Shown: piece by piece, positions 41,564 to 50,666 of the stretch
Numbering within the stretch: position 1 is the first letter of the stretch
Layout of the letters: each line of letters opens with the position of its first letter
Origin: Candidatus Saccharimonadota bacterium
Lineage (GTDB): Bacteria; Eremiobacterota; Xenobia; Xenobiales; Xenobiaceae
Reading direction: 5' to 3'
DNA: 56,447 nucleotides
NCBI GenBank assembly: GCA_004554425.1
Contig: SFMI01000001.1
Span: 1-56,447 of the forward strand
The notes under the pieces: model-generated
What the model saw: only the letters and a program-made list of their open reading frames with translations
The model's database searches: none
Told to the model about the DNA's origin: nothing
Position numbers and translations under genes: made by a program

Positions 41564-43774
41564 TTGGCCAGAAAGCCTCGTACCAAATCAGACAGCGATA
41601 TGTTAGACAGTAATGCCGATATGTCAGTAGAAGGCCGCCTCTCTAGAATAGAGGTGGAGTTAGAAGATATCTCCTTAGTAGGCGATACCACAAGTAAAGA
41701 AATATTAAAGCTCCAGGGACGTTTTGAACGTCTATCTAAAGATTTTGATGAAATTGCCGAAGGCGCCTCTGCAGAAGATTTAGCTCAAGTACAGGGCTCC
41801 CTCGATGAAATGGGCGAACGCTTCAAGGCTGTAGAAGAAGCCTTGGAAGCTAAGGGCGCTGAATTTGCTTCCGTTAAGGAAGAGACTAGCGCCGAATTGC
41901 AAAAATTAAGCGCCGCTAACGATGCCACTACAGAAAAAATTGAAACCTTGGAAACTTCTTTGGGTGAGCGTCTCGATGCCTTAAAAGAAGAAGTCAGCCA
42001 AGCTTCCACTTTTGCCAAAAGCGAAGATTTTGAAAATTACAAGGTAGAGCAAGGTGTAGCTTTAGAAACCTTGGAAGAGCGCATTAAGACCGAAAACGAA
42101 GGATTGCGCTCCGATTTTTCATCTTTAAAAGAAGAGCTGAATAGCGAAAATGAAAAGAACTCTTTGGCTTTAGAGGAAAAGCTGGAGGAAAAGTCCAGGT
42201 CTCTCAAGAGCGAAGTTGAAGAGATCAAATCTTCCTTAGATTCTTTGCGCGAATCTTTAGACGGCGCCGATCAAGTTGCCGATAAGTTAAAAGCCGTCTA
42301 TTCCGATGTAGAAGCTCTGCAAACTAAGCTTGACGAATACGCTCCCAAATTTGAAGAAGCTGTAGCTCAAGCTGAAGAATCTCAAAGTGAAATAGACAAA
42401 CACTTGAGCGCTATCAAGATGGCTATGCGCTTAGTAGAGCAGCTCGATGAACGTGTACGCGATATCGGTAAGAGCGCTGAAGCTGTTACTGCTGCGGCAG
42501 CCAATGCTGTAGAAGCTGCTCCTCAGATCGCGGCTACCGTTGCCCAAGCTGCCAGTGCTGCTGCTTCTGCTGGAGGTGTCGCTCCGAAAGCTGCAATTAG
42601 TGAGCCTATCGAAGAAGAGCCCATTCCAGCCATTACTGAAAATTTGGGCTACGATTTAGATGACATTCTTCAGGTGGTAATTAGCCACCGCGCTTCCGAT
42701 TTGCATTTGCAAGTGGGCAATACTCCTACTGTGCGCTTAAGTGGCGACTTAGTTCCTGTGGGCGATACAAAATTAGCTCAAGACGATACTAAAGCCCTTA
42801 TCTATCCGGCTATGACTCGTGAGCAAAGAAGAGAAGTGAAGAAGGGCCATGAAGTTTCCTTCGCTCACGTTGCTTCTGATGGCACTCGTTTTATTGTCAA
42901 CGCTTTCTTAGAGAGAGGCAACTTAAGTGCCAATTTCCACATGTTGCGTACCGAAGTTTTGGACTTCGATGTGTTGGGCTTACCTCCCATTCTGAAGAAG
43001 CTCTCCCTTTATCAAAGCGGCTTGATTATTTTGACTGGCCCTACCGGTTCTGGCAAGTCTACTACTATGGCTTCCATAGTCGACTATATCAACAACAACC
43101 GCAAGTGCCATATCGTCACAGTCGAAGATCCTATCGAGTACTATCACAAGACGGTCAACTCTTTGATTACTCAACGCGAAGTCGGTACCGATACGCAGAG
43201 TTTCAATGATGCTATCAATATGGCCATGCGTCAGGATCCCGATGTTTTGGTAATTAGCGATATTAAAGATGCCGATACTTTGATGGCTGCCACTACTGCA
43301 GCTGAAAAAGGCTTCTTAGTTATTGCGGCTATGAACATGCCTGATACCGTTCAGGCTGTGCGTCGTATGCTCTCTACCTTTACTGGCGAGACGCAGAGAC
43401 AATTCCGCTTACTCTTGGCCAGTTGCTTGCGTGGCGTAATTTCTCAGAAACTTATTACCAGAGCTGACGACAAGGGCAGAGTTCCCGCCGTAGAAGTTTT
43501 AGTTGTCGATATGGCCGTTTCCGACTCTATCTTAAATGACAACTTAGAGGGCCTGGCTGCTTACTTGCAGCAAGGTGGCGTGGAAGGCATGCAAAGCTTC
43601 AATCAATCGATGAGCGCTTTGTATTCTCGTGGTTTAATTGCCAAAGACGAGGAGCAGTTCCATGAGGAACAGCCGCCCGTTCAGGATTTCTCTGGAGTAG
43701 ATGCCGAAATTCATCTTCAGGAGCAGCCCAGCACCGAGATGAATGATAACGACACTATTATGAATTGGCTGTAA
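41564..43774 (+). CDS. PilT-like ATPase fused to a long coiled coil, altered catalytic boxes
   Basis: A 736-residue protein from TTG 41564 (GGAAGGGA 8 bases upstream; 41501 is a weaker alternative). Residues about 20-300 are a long acidic coiled coil, followed by an Ala-rich linker and a PilT/GspE-type ATPase from about 360. Walker A is TGPTGSGKSTTM (about 491-502), the Asp box VEDPIEYYHK follows. In the usual DPDVILVGEMRD the Walker B glutamate is Asp (ISDIKD, 565-569), and the His box GTLHT reads AAMNM (Asn591). A retraction-type ATPase is the family role. With these changes and the sepF neighbourhood, a non-retraction role is possible. It is 4 bases from the yggS-like gene. Confidence 0.82.
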   Translation: MARKPRTKSDSDMLDSNADMSVEGRLSRIEVELEDISLVGDTTSKEILKLQGRFERLSKDFDEIAEGASAEDLAQVQGSLDEMGERFKAVEEALEAKGAEFASVKEETSAELQKLSAANDATTEKIETLETSLGERLDALKEEVSQASTFAKSEDFENYKVEQGVALETLEERIKTENEGLRSDFSSLKEELNSENEKNSLALEEKLEEKSRSLKSEVEEIKSSLDSLRESLDGADQVADKLKAVYSDVEALQTKLDEYAPKFEEAVAQAEESQSEIDKHLSAIKMAMRLVEQLDERVRDIGKSAEAVTAAAANAVEAAPQIAATVAQAASAAASAGGVAPKAAISEPIEEEPIPAITENLGYDLDDILQVVISHRASDLHLQVGNTPTVRLSGDLVPVGDTKLAQDDTKALIYPAMTREQRREVKKGHEVSFAHVASDGTRFIVNAFLERGNLSANFHMLRTEVLDFDVLGLPPILKKLSLYQSGLIILTGPTGSGKSTTMASIVDYINNNRKCHIVTVEDPIEYYHKTVNSLITQREVGTDTQSFNDAINMAMRQDPDVLVISDIKDADTLMAATTAAEKGFLVIAAMNMPDTVQAVRRMLSTFTGETQRQFRLLLASCLRGVISQKLITRADDKGRVPAVEVLVVDMAVSDSILNDNLEGLAAYLQQGGVEGMQSFNQSMSALYSRGLIAKDEEQFHEEQPPVQDFSGVDAEIHLQEQPSTEMNDNDTIMNWL

Positions 43775-43778
43775 TGTT

Positions 43779-44525
43779 ATGAATAGCAGATTCGGAACTT
43801 TGAATTCAGATGCTGTCGATCGTGAGTTCTCGCCCGAACTTCTGCACGCTCGCTTAGTGCAAGTGCGCGAGTCTGTGACTCGCGCCTGCCTAAGTTGCGG
43901 TCGAGATCCTAACTCGGTAACTCTTGTCGGGGTCTCTAAGACTAAGCCTCTTTGTGCCATTGAAGCGGCGGCTGGGTTCGGCTTGCAGGATTTCGGAGAA
44001 AACTATGTGCAAGAGGCTAAATTAAAAGCAGAACATTTCCCCGACTTAAAGTGGCATCTAATTGGCAATATACAGAAAAACAAAGCCCACGTTGCTGCCA
44101 AAATTGCTACAGTTGTCCATTCCTTAGATTCGGCTGAATTGATTAGACGCGTCGATAAAAGTTGCGTTGAGCAAGGACGTGTAATTTCCGGACTTATCCA
44201 AGTGCGTTTGGGCCATGAAGATACGAAAAGTGGTGTCGATCCAGAAAATCTTTTCTCACTTTTAGAAGAGTTAAAGAGCGCCGATTTGCATTGCTTGCGT
44301 CTTGTAGGATTGATGACTATTCCTCCGCCTGCTGCTTCTCCTGAGGGGAGTCGCCCGCATTTCCGCCGTTTGCGTGAACTCCTAGAAGAAATTAAAGCTC
44401 GCCATTATGAGTTTTTCTCTGGCAGTGAGCTTTCCATGGGAATGAGCGGAGATTATCAAGTAGCTATAGAAGAAGGCGCTACCTATATTAGGGTAGGTAA
44501 AGCTATTTTTGGTAATCGCAATTAG
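43779..44525 (+). CDS. yggS: YggS-family PLP-binding protein
   Basis: A 248-residue protein of the YggS/PROSC (PLPBP) family, which binds pyridoxal phosphate and keeps PLP and amino-acid pools balanced without known catalysis. PLP-lysine is Lys54 in VGVSKTKP, followed by FGENYVQEA, WHLIGNIQKNK and the C-terminal LSMGMSGDYQVAIEEGATYIRVG. A 20-residue extension precedes the usual start. It begins 4 bases after the PilT-like gene and is followed by sepF, an arrangement known from Firmicutes and Actinobacteria (ylmE-ylmF). Confidence 0.95.
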   Translation: MNSRFGTLNSDAVDREFSPELLHARLVQVRESVTRACLSCGRDPNSVTLVGVSKTKPLCAIEAAAGFGLQDFGENYVQEAKLKAEHFPDLKWHLIGNIQKNKAHVAAKIATVVHSLDSAELIRRVDKSCVEQGRVISGLIQVRLGHEDTKSGVDPENLFSLLEELKSADLHCLRLVGLMTIPPPAASPEGSRPHFRRLRELLEEIKARHYEFFSGSELSMGMSGDYQVAIEEGATYIRVGKAIFGNRN

Positions 44526-44560
44526 TTTGCAATAAATAAAACTTCTCAAAGAGGTATAGT

Positions 44561-45100
44561 GTGTCTGACGGTTTTTTTGATAAGCTGAGAGATTTTTTTG
44601 TTGGCAGCGAGCAAGAATACGACAATTATTCGGAAGATGAAATGGAAGCTTCAAAAAAAACGGATGCACATGTGGCTGTAGGGAGTAGAGCTAATTTGGC
44701 TGCTCTTCCTTCTAAAAATAGCAAAGACAAGATCGAGATTGTCGTTGTCAACGTCTACTGCCCCGACGAAGCTGAAAAAAGCGGCTGGTGTTGTAAGATA
44801 GCTAGAGAAATTAAGGCTAAAAAGTGTGTACTTGTTAGCTTTGATGAAAAGACTGATAAGAATGTGCGTACGCGTATTTTGGACTTTTTGTCCGGCAGTG
44901 TTTTTGTCAGTGGTGTCAATTCTTTTAAAATTTCCTCAACTGCAGTTTTGTATTTCCCCTCGACTTTTGTGCTTTCGCGCATTCCCGGAGAAGCCGATAA
45001 AACTATGGGCGCTCCTAGAATTTCCGAGCCGGACGAGGTGACACCAGAGCCCGTTCTCGGAGGTGGCTTTTCTGATTACGCCACTCGCGATTTCCGCTGA
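44561..45100 (+). CDS. sepF: Cell division protein SepF-like
   Basis: A 179-residue protein matching SepF, the FtsZ-bundling membrane tether of the Z ring. The N terminus is a short amphipathic helix (SDGFFDKLRDFFVG) for membrane binding, then a disordered linker. The core KNVRTRILDFLSGSVFVSG and ISSTAVLYFPSTF match the SepF beta-sandwich signature. It starts at GTG 44561 after AGAGG. It follows yggS as in monoderm relatives and cyanobacteria, an informative phylogenetic signal. hemW follows after 6 bases. Confidence 0.85.
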   Translation: MSDGFFDKLRDFFVGSEQEYDNYSEDEMEASKKTDAHVAVGSRANLAALPSKNSKDKIEIVVVNVYCPDEAEKSGWCCKIAREIKAKKCVLVSFDEKTDKNVRTRILDFLSGSVFVSGVNSFKISSTAVLYFPSTFVLSRIPGEADKTMGAPRISEPDEVTPEPVLGGGFSDYATRDFR

Positions 45101-45106
45101 TAATTC

Positions 45107-46321
45107 ATGATAATGTTGAACCGATCACCTAAAGGAGCCGTTGGGCTCCTTTCTCTTTATGTTCATTTCCCTTTTTGCAAACAACGTTGCATATATTGTG
45201 ATTTCAATACTTTAGGCGGTGTAAAGCAAGCAGATCGCTTAGTTTACCATAAAGCTTTACTCCAAGATTTGCGTTCAGCAGCTGGACAAGTAAAAATTGA
45301 TCCTGGCGGTTTACGCAGTCTTTATTTGGGGGGAGGCACTCCCACTCTGGCTCCTGCTAATTGGCTTGTTGAAGTTGTAGATACTGTAAGGGAATACTAT
45401 GGCTTTAACTCACGAGCAGAAATTACTGTTGAAGCCAATCCTGGTACTCTAACTTTAGATAGTCTGAAGAGTTTGCGCCAATGTGGTATCAATCGTTTAT
45501 CAATGGGTGTGCAGTCTCTAAATGGCGAGCTTTTGCATAAATTAGGACGCATTCATAGTGCGCAGGATGTTGCTGATAGTTTGTCGTGGGCTAGAGAAGT
45601 CGGCTTTGACAATATAAATTTGGATCTTATTTATGGTTTACCAGGCCAAACGGTTGCAATTTGGCAAGATACGGTAGAAAAGTTGCTTTCTTTTAAGCCT
45701 GAGCATATCGCTTGTTATGCCCTTTCGGTGGAAGAGGGCACTCCTTTGGAAAGAGCTTTAGAGCGCGGCTTGATGACTTTACCTAGTGAAGCTGAAGTGG
45801 AAAAAATGGAAAGCATTTTGCGCCATATGCTTAAAGGCTCCGGATTTGAACATTATGAAATTTCCAATTGGGCTTTACCTGGCAAACAATGCTTTCACAA
45901 TAAGGCCTACTGGCGCAATGCTTCATATTTGGGCGTGGGAGCTGGAGCCGTTTCTTATTATAATGGTTGGCGTTTTAGCCGTTTGGCTAATCCCAAGCAA
46001 TATGCCCAGGCTGTGTCGCAAGGGTTAGAATTGTATAGCGAAGCCGAACGCTTGGGCTCGGCATCTAGAATACGTGAATATTTAATGCTTGGCTTACGCC
46101 GTCGCTGTGGTGTCAAGGTTGCCCAATTGTTAAATCATTTTCCGTTAATATATAGGGCGAAATTGCATCTGGCTTTAAAAGAATTTTTGCGTGAAATACC
46201 TAGCGAATTATTTCGTTTTGAGCACGGTCGCTTGCGTTTAACTGGCCGTGGCCGCGATCTTTCCAATGAAATATTTGTGCGCCTCTTAGAATGTGCCTCT
46301 TTCGAAGCGGCCTTTTGCTAA
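45107..46321 (+). CDS. hemW: Radical SAM haem chaperone HemW
   Basis: A 404-residue radical SAM protein of the HemN/HemW group. The cluster motif CKQRCIYCDF (Cys24, Cys28, Cys31) lies close to the N terminus. LYLGGGTPTL, ANPGTL and GVQSLNGELLHKLGRIH are family signatures, with a HemN C-terminal domain (REYLMLGLRRRCGV). HemW lacks coproporphyrinogen oxidase activity in studied bacteria and delivers haem to apoproteins. No sign of the HemN-specific N terminus is seen. The start may be ATG 45107 or ATG 45113. It ends the sepF transcript at a strong terminator. Confidence 0.9.
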   Translation: MIMLNRSPKGAVGLLSLYVHFPFCKQRCIYCDFNTLGGVKQADRLVYHKALLQDLRSAAGQVKIDPGGLRSLYLGGGTPTLAPANWLVEVVDTVREYYGFNSRAEITVEANPGTLTLDSLKSLRQCGINRLSMGVQSLNGELLHKLGRIHSAQDVADSLSWAREVGFDNINLDLIYGLPGQTVAIWQDTVEKLLSFKPEHIACYALSVEEGTPLERALERGLMTLPSEAEVEKMESILRHMLKGSGFEHYEISNWALPGKQCFHNKAYWRNASYLGVGAGAVSYYNGWRFSRLANPKQYAQAVSQGLELYSEAERLGSASRIREYLMLGLRRRCGVKVAQLLNHFPLIYRAKLHLALKEFLREIPSELFRFEHGRLRLTGRGRDLSNEIFVRLLECASFEAAFC

Positions 46322-46372
46322 AAGAGCCCTCTGTCTCGAATAAATAAAAATTATTCGGACAGAAGGCTCTTT
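46321..46372. terminator. Long bidirectional terminator
   Basis: A nearly perfect 22-base stem (46321-46343 with 46351-46372; a few mismatches) starting at the hemW stop codon. It serves hemW (plus) and the helical orphan gene (minus). Confidence 0.8.
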
Positions 46373-46406
46373 ATGTATTTTTACAATGCAAAACGAAAAA
46401 AATTAC

Positions 46407-47645
46407 CTAAATAATATTGCGGGGAATCTTTTCGTCAGCTGTTATATTAGCTACAAAGTTCAGAACAGCTTTCTTAGCTTTATTGGCTTTAGAAATTTGC
46501 TTTACTTGCTCTGAAGGCAGCGGACTACGATTTGTAGGTACTTCTCCTGAACCGGAGGTTTTACCGTTTTCCTTGGCCTTGTTGGCTTTATCTGCTTGCT
46601 TAGCTTGACGCTCGGCTTGAATTTCCATATCGCGTCGCACGCAACGACTGACTTTTTTAGTCCATGCCCAGCCAGTTTTGGCTGCCAACAAACCTGCGCA
46701 AGCGGCTGCCGCTATGGGGCCACCCACAGCGATTGAGGCTACTACCGCTCCACCGTAAGCTAGATCTAGGGCACCGTTAATAATTTTGGTACGGCTCTTA
46801 TTTTTAATGCCTTTTTGGATGCTTTTGAGGCCGACGCCTATATTCAAAGCTGCAGCCGCTTTGCGTAACGGAGGCAAAATTGTCTTCTTGACAAACTTAG
46901 CGGCAGTACCGGCTTTGCCTTCCAAACCCAAAGTGCCAACTACCGCCCCGTTGAGAGTTTTGCGTACGCCTGCCAAAGAAGTGCGCAAACCACTAAGCAC
47001 TTTATGACTGTCTTTCTTCTTTATACCCTTAATGGTATTGCGTGTACCTTCGCCTATTTTGAATAGGCCCTCGCCAGCTAAGACAGCTCCACCTGCACCG
47101 CAGCAAATTTCGGCACTCACGCCAGAAAAATCGGACAACTTATTGAAAAATTCGATATTTTTCTTAATGCCGCCGCCTTTATTGGCAGCATCTTCAGCCA
47201 GATCCTTAATATCGTCTACTTGTTCGTCGTCGAGGACTTCACTACAGAAAGCCGCTGCACCCAACCCTAATATTATAACGGTGGGAACGCCCTTTTTGGC
47301 ATGGTCTTTAACAAAAGTTAAAGGCGAATGGCGAGCCTCTTTATATAAAGACATGCCTTTTTTGACCATCTTTTTAGGGCTCAGCTTCTTGCCTTTTTTC
47401 TTAGCTTTGGCTGGAGCAGAGGAGGCCGCTTCGCTGTCGCTACTAATAGCCTGAGCTTCGGATTCGGTAGCAGAAGCTGCTTCTAAATCAGTAGCTGCAG
47501 CGGCACTGTCCGCTTGGCTTATTTCAACTTGATCGCTGACAACGGCAGGCGCAGACTCTTGCTTGGAGATACCATTATCACCTAGTGGCACTCGAGTAGC
47601 GTTGGTTATATTTTGATTTTGTAAGGAGGAACTGATACTAATCAT
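46407..47645 (-). CDS. Orphan protein with hydrophobic hairpins and basic linkers
   Basis: A 412-residue protein of no recognised family. The N terminus (MISISSSLQNQNITN) is polar and not a Sec signal. It is followed by an Ala/Ser/Glu-rich acidic region, a Lys-rich patch (AKAKKKGKKLSPKKMVKKG), and then several Gly/Ala-rich hydrophobic segments (IILGLGAAAFC, VSAEICCGAGGAVLAGEG, GGAVVASIAVGGPIAAAACAGLLAA). The tail is Lys/Asn/Gln-rich. The pattern could be a membrane-inserting or translocator-like protein without Sec signal, as for the genes at 29718 and 37003. This is inference. Confidence 0.7.
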   Translation of the reverse strand: MISISSSLQNQNITNATRVPLGDNGISKQESAPAVVSDQVEISQADSAAAATDLEAASATESEAQAISSDSEAASSAPAKAKKKGKKLSPKKMVKKGMSLYKEARHSPLTFVKDHAKKGVPTVIILGLGAAAFCSEVLDDEQVDDIKDLAEDAANKGGGIKKNIEFFNKLSDFSGVSAEICCGAGGAVLAGEGLFKIGEGTRNTIKGIKKKDSHKVLSGLRTSLAGVRKTLNGAVVGTLGLEGKAGTAAKFVKKTILPPLRKAAAALNIGVGLKSIQKGIKNKSRTKIINGALDLAYGGAVVASIAVGGPIAAAACAGLLAAKTGWAWTKKVSRCVRRDMEIQAERQAKQADKANKAKENGKTSGSGEVPTNRSPLPSEQVKQISKANKAKKAVLNFVANITADEKIPRNII

Positions 47646-47777
47646 GAGTCGCCCTTGCGCGTAAAAAAGAATTTAACTATATATTACTTTAATTTGCCTA
47701 CGAAAGAAAGAATATATTTACTCTACATCGGCTATAAAGTGTTACAAAAACGGCAAAATACTATTTTTGTTGCCAAA

Positions 47778-48938
47778 TTATAGCCAGCTTGCTTTTAAAA
47801 TCCGCAGCCAGTTCTTATAGAGCACTTTTTCCAATTCTTTTTCTTTCAGACCTGCTTGGCGCAAACCGTCAGTTATTAAGTTTAGATCGGTAACGTCTTT
47901 TATCTGATCCGGAATAAGACAACCGTCAAAATCGGAACCTAGAGCTACATGATCGAAACCTATTTGCTTGCCTATATAAACTATATGGGCTATGACCGCT
48001 TCCAATTCGGTACGGATACTCTTTTGTTGGTGGTGGTTTAAGAGCTCCTGGCGGCATTGTTTAAAATTGGCATAGAGCTTTTCTGCACTGGGAATATAGG
48101 TGAGCTCTTGAGCGCGTGGGCCGATTAGATCGGGCACGTGCATAGTTACGCCCACTAATCCTTGGTGCTCGGCTACAGTTGCCAATTGCTCATCTGTAAG
48201 AGCACGAGAAGCTGGGCATAAAGTGAAAGCACTGCTGTGTGAAACGACCAAGGGACGCTCGGAGGCAGCTGCTAAATCAAAGAAACCTTGAGCGTTTATA
48301 TGGGCGGCGTCTAGCATAATGCCGAGTTCTTGGCATCGTTTGACCAAAGCCAAGCCTGTGGCAGTTAGGCCTGGGCCAGTGTTGGGATGTACTTTGTAAG
48401 CGAAGGGGACGCCCGTACCAAAAATATTGGGGCGACTCCAACAAATACCCAAAGAGCGCACTCCGGCTTGATACAAGGTTTCTAAAGCTTCTAAATTTAC
48501 ATCAATAGCTTCACAGCCTTCCAAATGGATAACCACTGCCAACTTTTGGCGGCTCATAGTATCAGTTAGCTCTTTGTAAGAGCGGACTACCTTAAAACCA
48601 TCTGTAATTCGTTCGTCCTGAAAAATATGGCTCATTACTTCCAAAGTGGCTGTCAGAGCAACTTGATGATCTAAAGGAGGCTCTAAATCTGGTTGGCGAC
48701 CTTCGGGCACTTCTCGGTTGTGGGCTTGCAAACAAGTGCTCTCTTCACCTAAGGGCGGATCGATAAAAATAGCGCAAAGAGCACCTAAATAGCCTGCTTC
48801 CAAGGCGCGAGGCAAGTCTATATGGGCCTGGGGATAGCCATGCACAAAAGCGTGTTTGTTTATTGGAAAAGTGCGCAAATGGCGCGGAGGGTAGCACTTA
48901 ACGAAAGAATCATTATGACCATCAAAGAAAATAGACAT
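47778..48938 (-). CDS. Membrane dipeptidase-like M19 metallopeptidase
   Basis: A 386-residue protein of the M19 (renal/membrane dipeptidase) family. Zinc-site motifs: DGHND (His8, Asp10), the bridging Glu in HLEGCEAI, LVVSHSSAF and, near the C terminus, ALGSDFDG. The family cleaves dipeptides, including some D-amino-acid ones. There is no signal peptide, so it acts in the cytosol. AGAGGAAG lies 11 bases before ATG 48938. It is divergent from a peptide ligase gene 145 bases away. Confidence 0.92.
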   Translation of the reverse strand: MSIFFDGHNDSFVKCYPPRHLRTFPINKHAFVHGYPQAHIDLPRALEAGYLGALCAIFIDPPLGEESTCLQAHNREVPEGRQPDLEPPLDHQVALTATLEVMSHIFQDERITDGFKVVRSYKELTDTMSRQKLAVVIHLEGCEAIDVNLEALETLYQAGVRSLGICWSRPNIFGTGVPFAYKVHPNTGPGLTATGLALVKRCQELGIMLDAAHINAQGFFDLAAASERPLVVSHSSAFTLCPASRALTDEQLATVAEHQGLVGVTMHVPDLIGPRAQELTYIPSAEKLYANFKQCRQELLNHHQQKSIRTELEAVIAHIVYIGKQIGFDHVALGSDFDGCLIPDQIKDVTDLNLITDGLRQAGLKEKELEKVLYKNWLRILKASWL

Positions 48939-49083
48939 GAATAATGGTTCTTCCTCTAAAAAGTTGGGCCTGCTTTTTTTATAAGCAAGTCTATTTTGTA
49001 AAGCTCTGTCTAGTTAAAAAAGGGCTGCTGTCAGCTTTGGGGAAAAGTTGGTCATTAACTTTGAGAGAGGCGTGCATTTTTAT

Positions 49084-50649
49084 ATGGCTGAAGCAAATTG
49101 GCAAATAGATTTTGAATCTTTACAAAAGCGGCTTCCTGCTGCTTGGCAAAGCGTTTGCAGCGACCCTAATTGTGAACGTACTGTGGTAGTTTTGCCTTCA
49201 ATTTCTTTGTCACCGCTGGAATTAGCCAATGTGCAAGGATCTGTCCATTACGAAGAACGATTGCTCTCTTTTCTCACCTTGTTGGAAATGCCTAAAACGC
49301 ATGTCGTCTATTTGAGCGCTTTGCGCATTCCCGATGATGTAATCTCTTACTATTTACAATTTTTGCCCGGCGTAACATTTTCTCATGCCCAAGAGCGACT
49401 TCATTTAATCTCGCTTATGGACCGCAGTGATATTCCCTTGACGCAGAAAATTTTAGAGCGTCCAGCTGTCATTGAGCGTATAAAAAGGGCTATAAAAAAT
49501 CCGGCCCTTTCTTATATGGAAGTTTATTACAATACAGAATTGGAACATGAACTGGCCGTCAAATTGGGCATTCCTATTTTTGGCTCCGCTGTCGATTTGC
49601 ATTATTGGAGTGGAAAATCTGGTTCGCGTGATATTTTCAAAAAATTGGATATAGCTCATCCTAAAGGGTACGGCTCTATTTTCAGTATGAAAGAGGCGGC
49701 CCAAGCCATTGTAAATTTGCGCAGCGAATGTCCCAATCTTGAAGGCGCAGTTATAAAATTAAATGAAGGCTTCTCCGGTATTGGCAATATCTTGGTAAAA
49801 TTTTCCTCTTTGGGCGCCAGACAAACGCAGGACGAAATTGCCGATTACTTAGAAAATTTATCGGATGATAGTTGCGGTGAAGTTTCTTGCCAAGCTTTTA
49901 AAAAAGTGCTGGCTGACCAAGGCGGAGTAGTGGAAGATTTTATCGATGCTCCTGGTAAAACTTCGCCTACTATACAAATTTTTATCAATCCCTTGGGCGA
50001 AATTTGCATAGACTCTACTCACGAGCAAGAATTGGGCGGCCGTTCTGGCTTGGAATATATCGGTTGCTCTTTGCCCGCTAAAGCCAACTATGTGCAAGCT
50101 TTACATCACTTAGGCAGTGAAATAGGTCGCGAGTTGGTGCGTTTGGGCTACATTGGCCCTGTTTCCATCGATTTTATTGCTATTCCCCGAGGCTCCGAGA
50201 AAGTTGCTGGCCTAGTTGACGGCGTGGTCTATGGCCATGGCGATTACGAACTTTATGCTGTAGAAATAAACTTACGCCGGGGTGGCACTACCCATCCTTT
50301 AAGTGCAACTAGTTTCTTAACTGGCGGCCGCTATATGCCGGAAAGCGGATCTTTTAAAACTCCTTCGGGACGCAAAATATTTTACGTCTCTTTCTCCAAT
50401 ATCGCGCCACCTGAAGCTAAAGGCCTTTGCCCCGATGATATTATAGACATCGTTACCGAGTTCGGTTTGCACTACAATTCAGCCACTTGCTGCGGTGTAA
50501 TTTTCCATATGATGGGCGCTTTGTCTCAATACGGTCGTTTGTCTGGCACGTGCGTAGCCGACTCTCCGAAAAAAGCTTGGGAATTGGTAGAAACAACCAA
50601 ACAAATATTGGCTGAACAAGCCGTAAAGCTAAGCTGGTTGCAACAATAA
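49084..50649 (+). CDS. PGM1-type ATP-grasp peptide ligase
   Basis: A 521-residue protein from ATG 49084 (GAGAGAGG upstream; TTG 49048 is a weaker alternative). It has a pre-ATP-grasp region and an ATP-grasp core with GAVIKLNEGFSGIGNILVKF, STHEQELGGRSGLEYIGC and VEINLRRGGTTHP. A C-terminal domain matches the PGM1 peptide ligase of pheganomycin biosynthesis (ATCCGVIFHMMGALSQYGRL). PGM1 joins a nonproteinogenic amino-acid derivative to peptides. The substrate here is not known. The gene lies 17 bases before a squalene/phytoene synthase-like gene, so a shared product is inferred. Confidence 0.88.
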   Translation: MAEANWQIDFESLQKRLPAAWQSVCSDPNCERTVVVLPSISLSPLELANVQGSVHYEERLLSFLTLLEMPKTHVVYLSALRIPDDVISYYLQFLPGVTFSHAQERLHLISLMDRSDIPLTQKILERPAVIERIKRAIKNPALSYMEVYYNTELEHELAVKLGIPIFGSAVDLHYWSGKSGSRDIFKKLDIAHPKGYGSIFSMKEAAQAIVNLRSECPNLEGAVIKLNEGFSGIGNILVKFSSLGARQTQDEIADYLENLSDDSCGEVSCQAFKKVLADQGGVVEDFIDAPGKTSPTIQIFINPLGEICIDSTHEQELGGRSGLEYIGCSLPAKANYVQALHHLGSEIGRELVRLGYIGPVSIDFIAIPRGSEKVAGLVDGVVYGHGDYELYAVEINLRRGGTTHPLSATSFLTGGRYMPESGSFKTPSGRKIFYVSFSNIAPPEAKGLCPDDIIDIVTEFGLHYNSATCCGVIFHMMGALSQYGRLSGTCVADSPKKAWELVETTKQILAEQAVKLSWLQQ

Positions 50650-50666
50650 GACGGAAAGGCAAAAAA

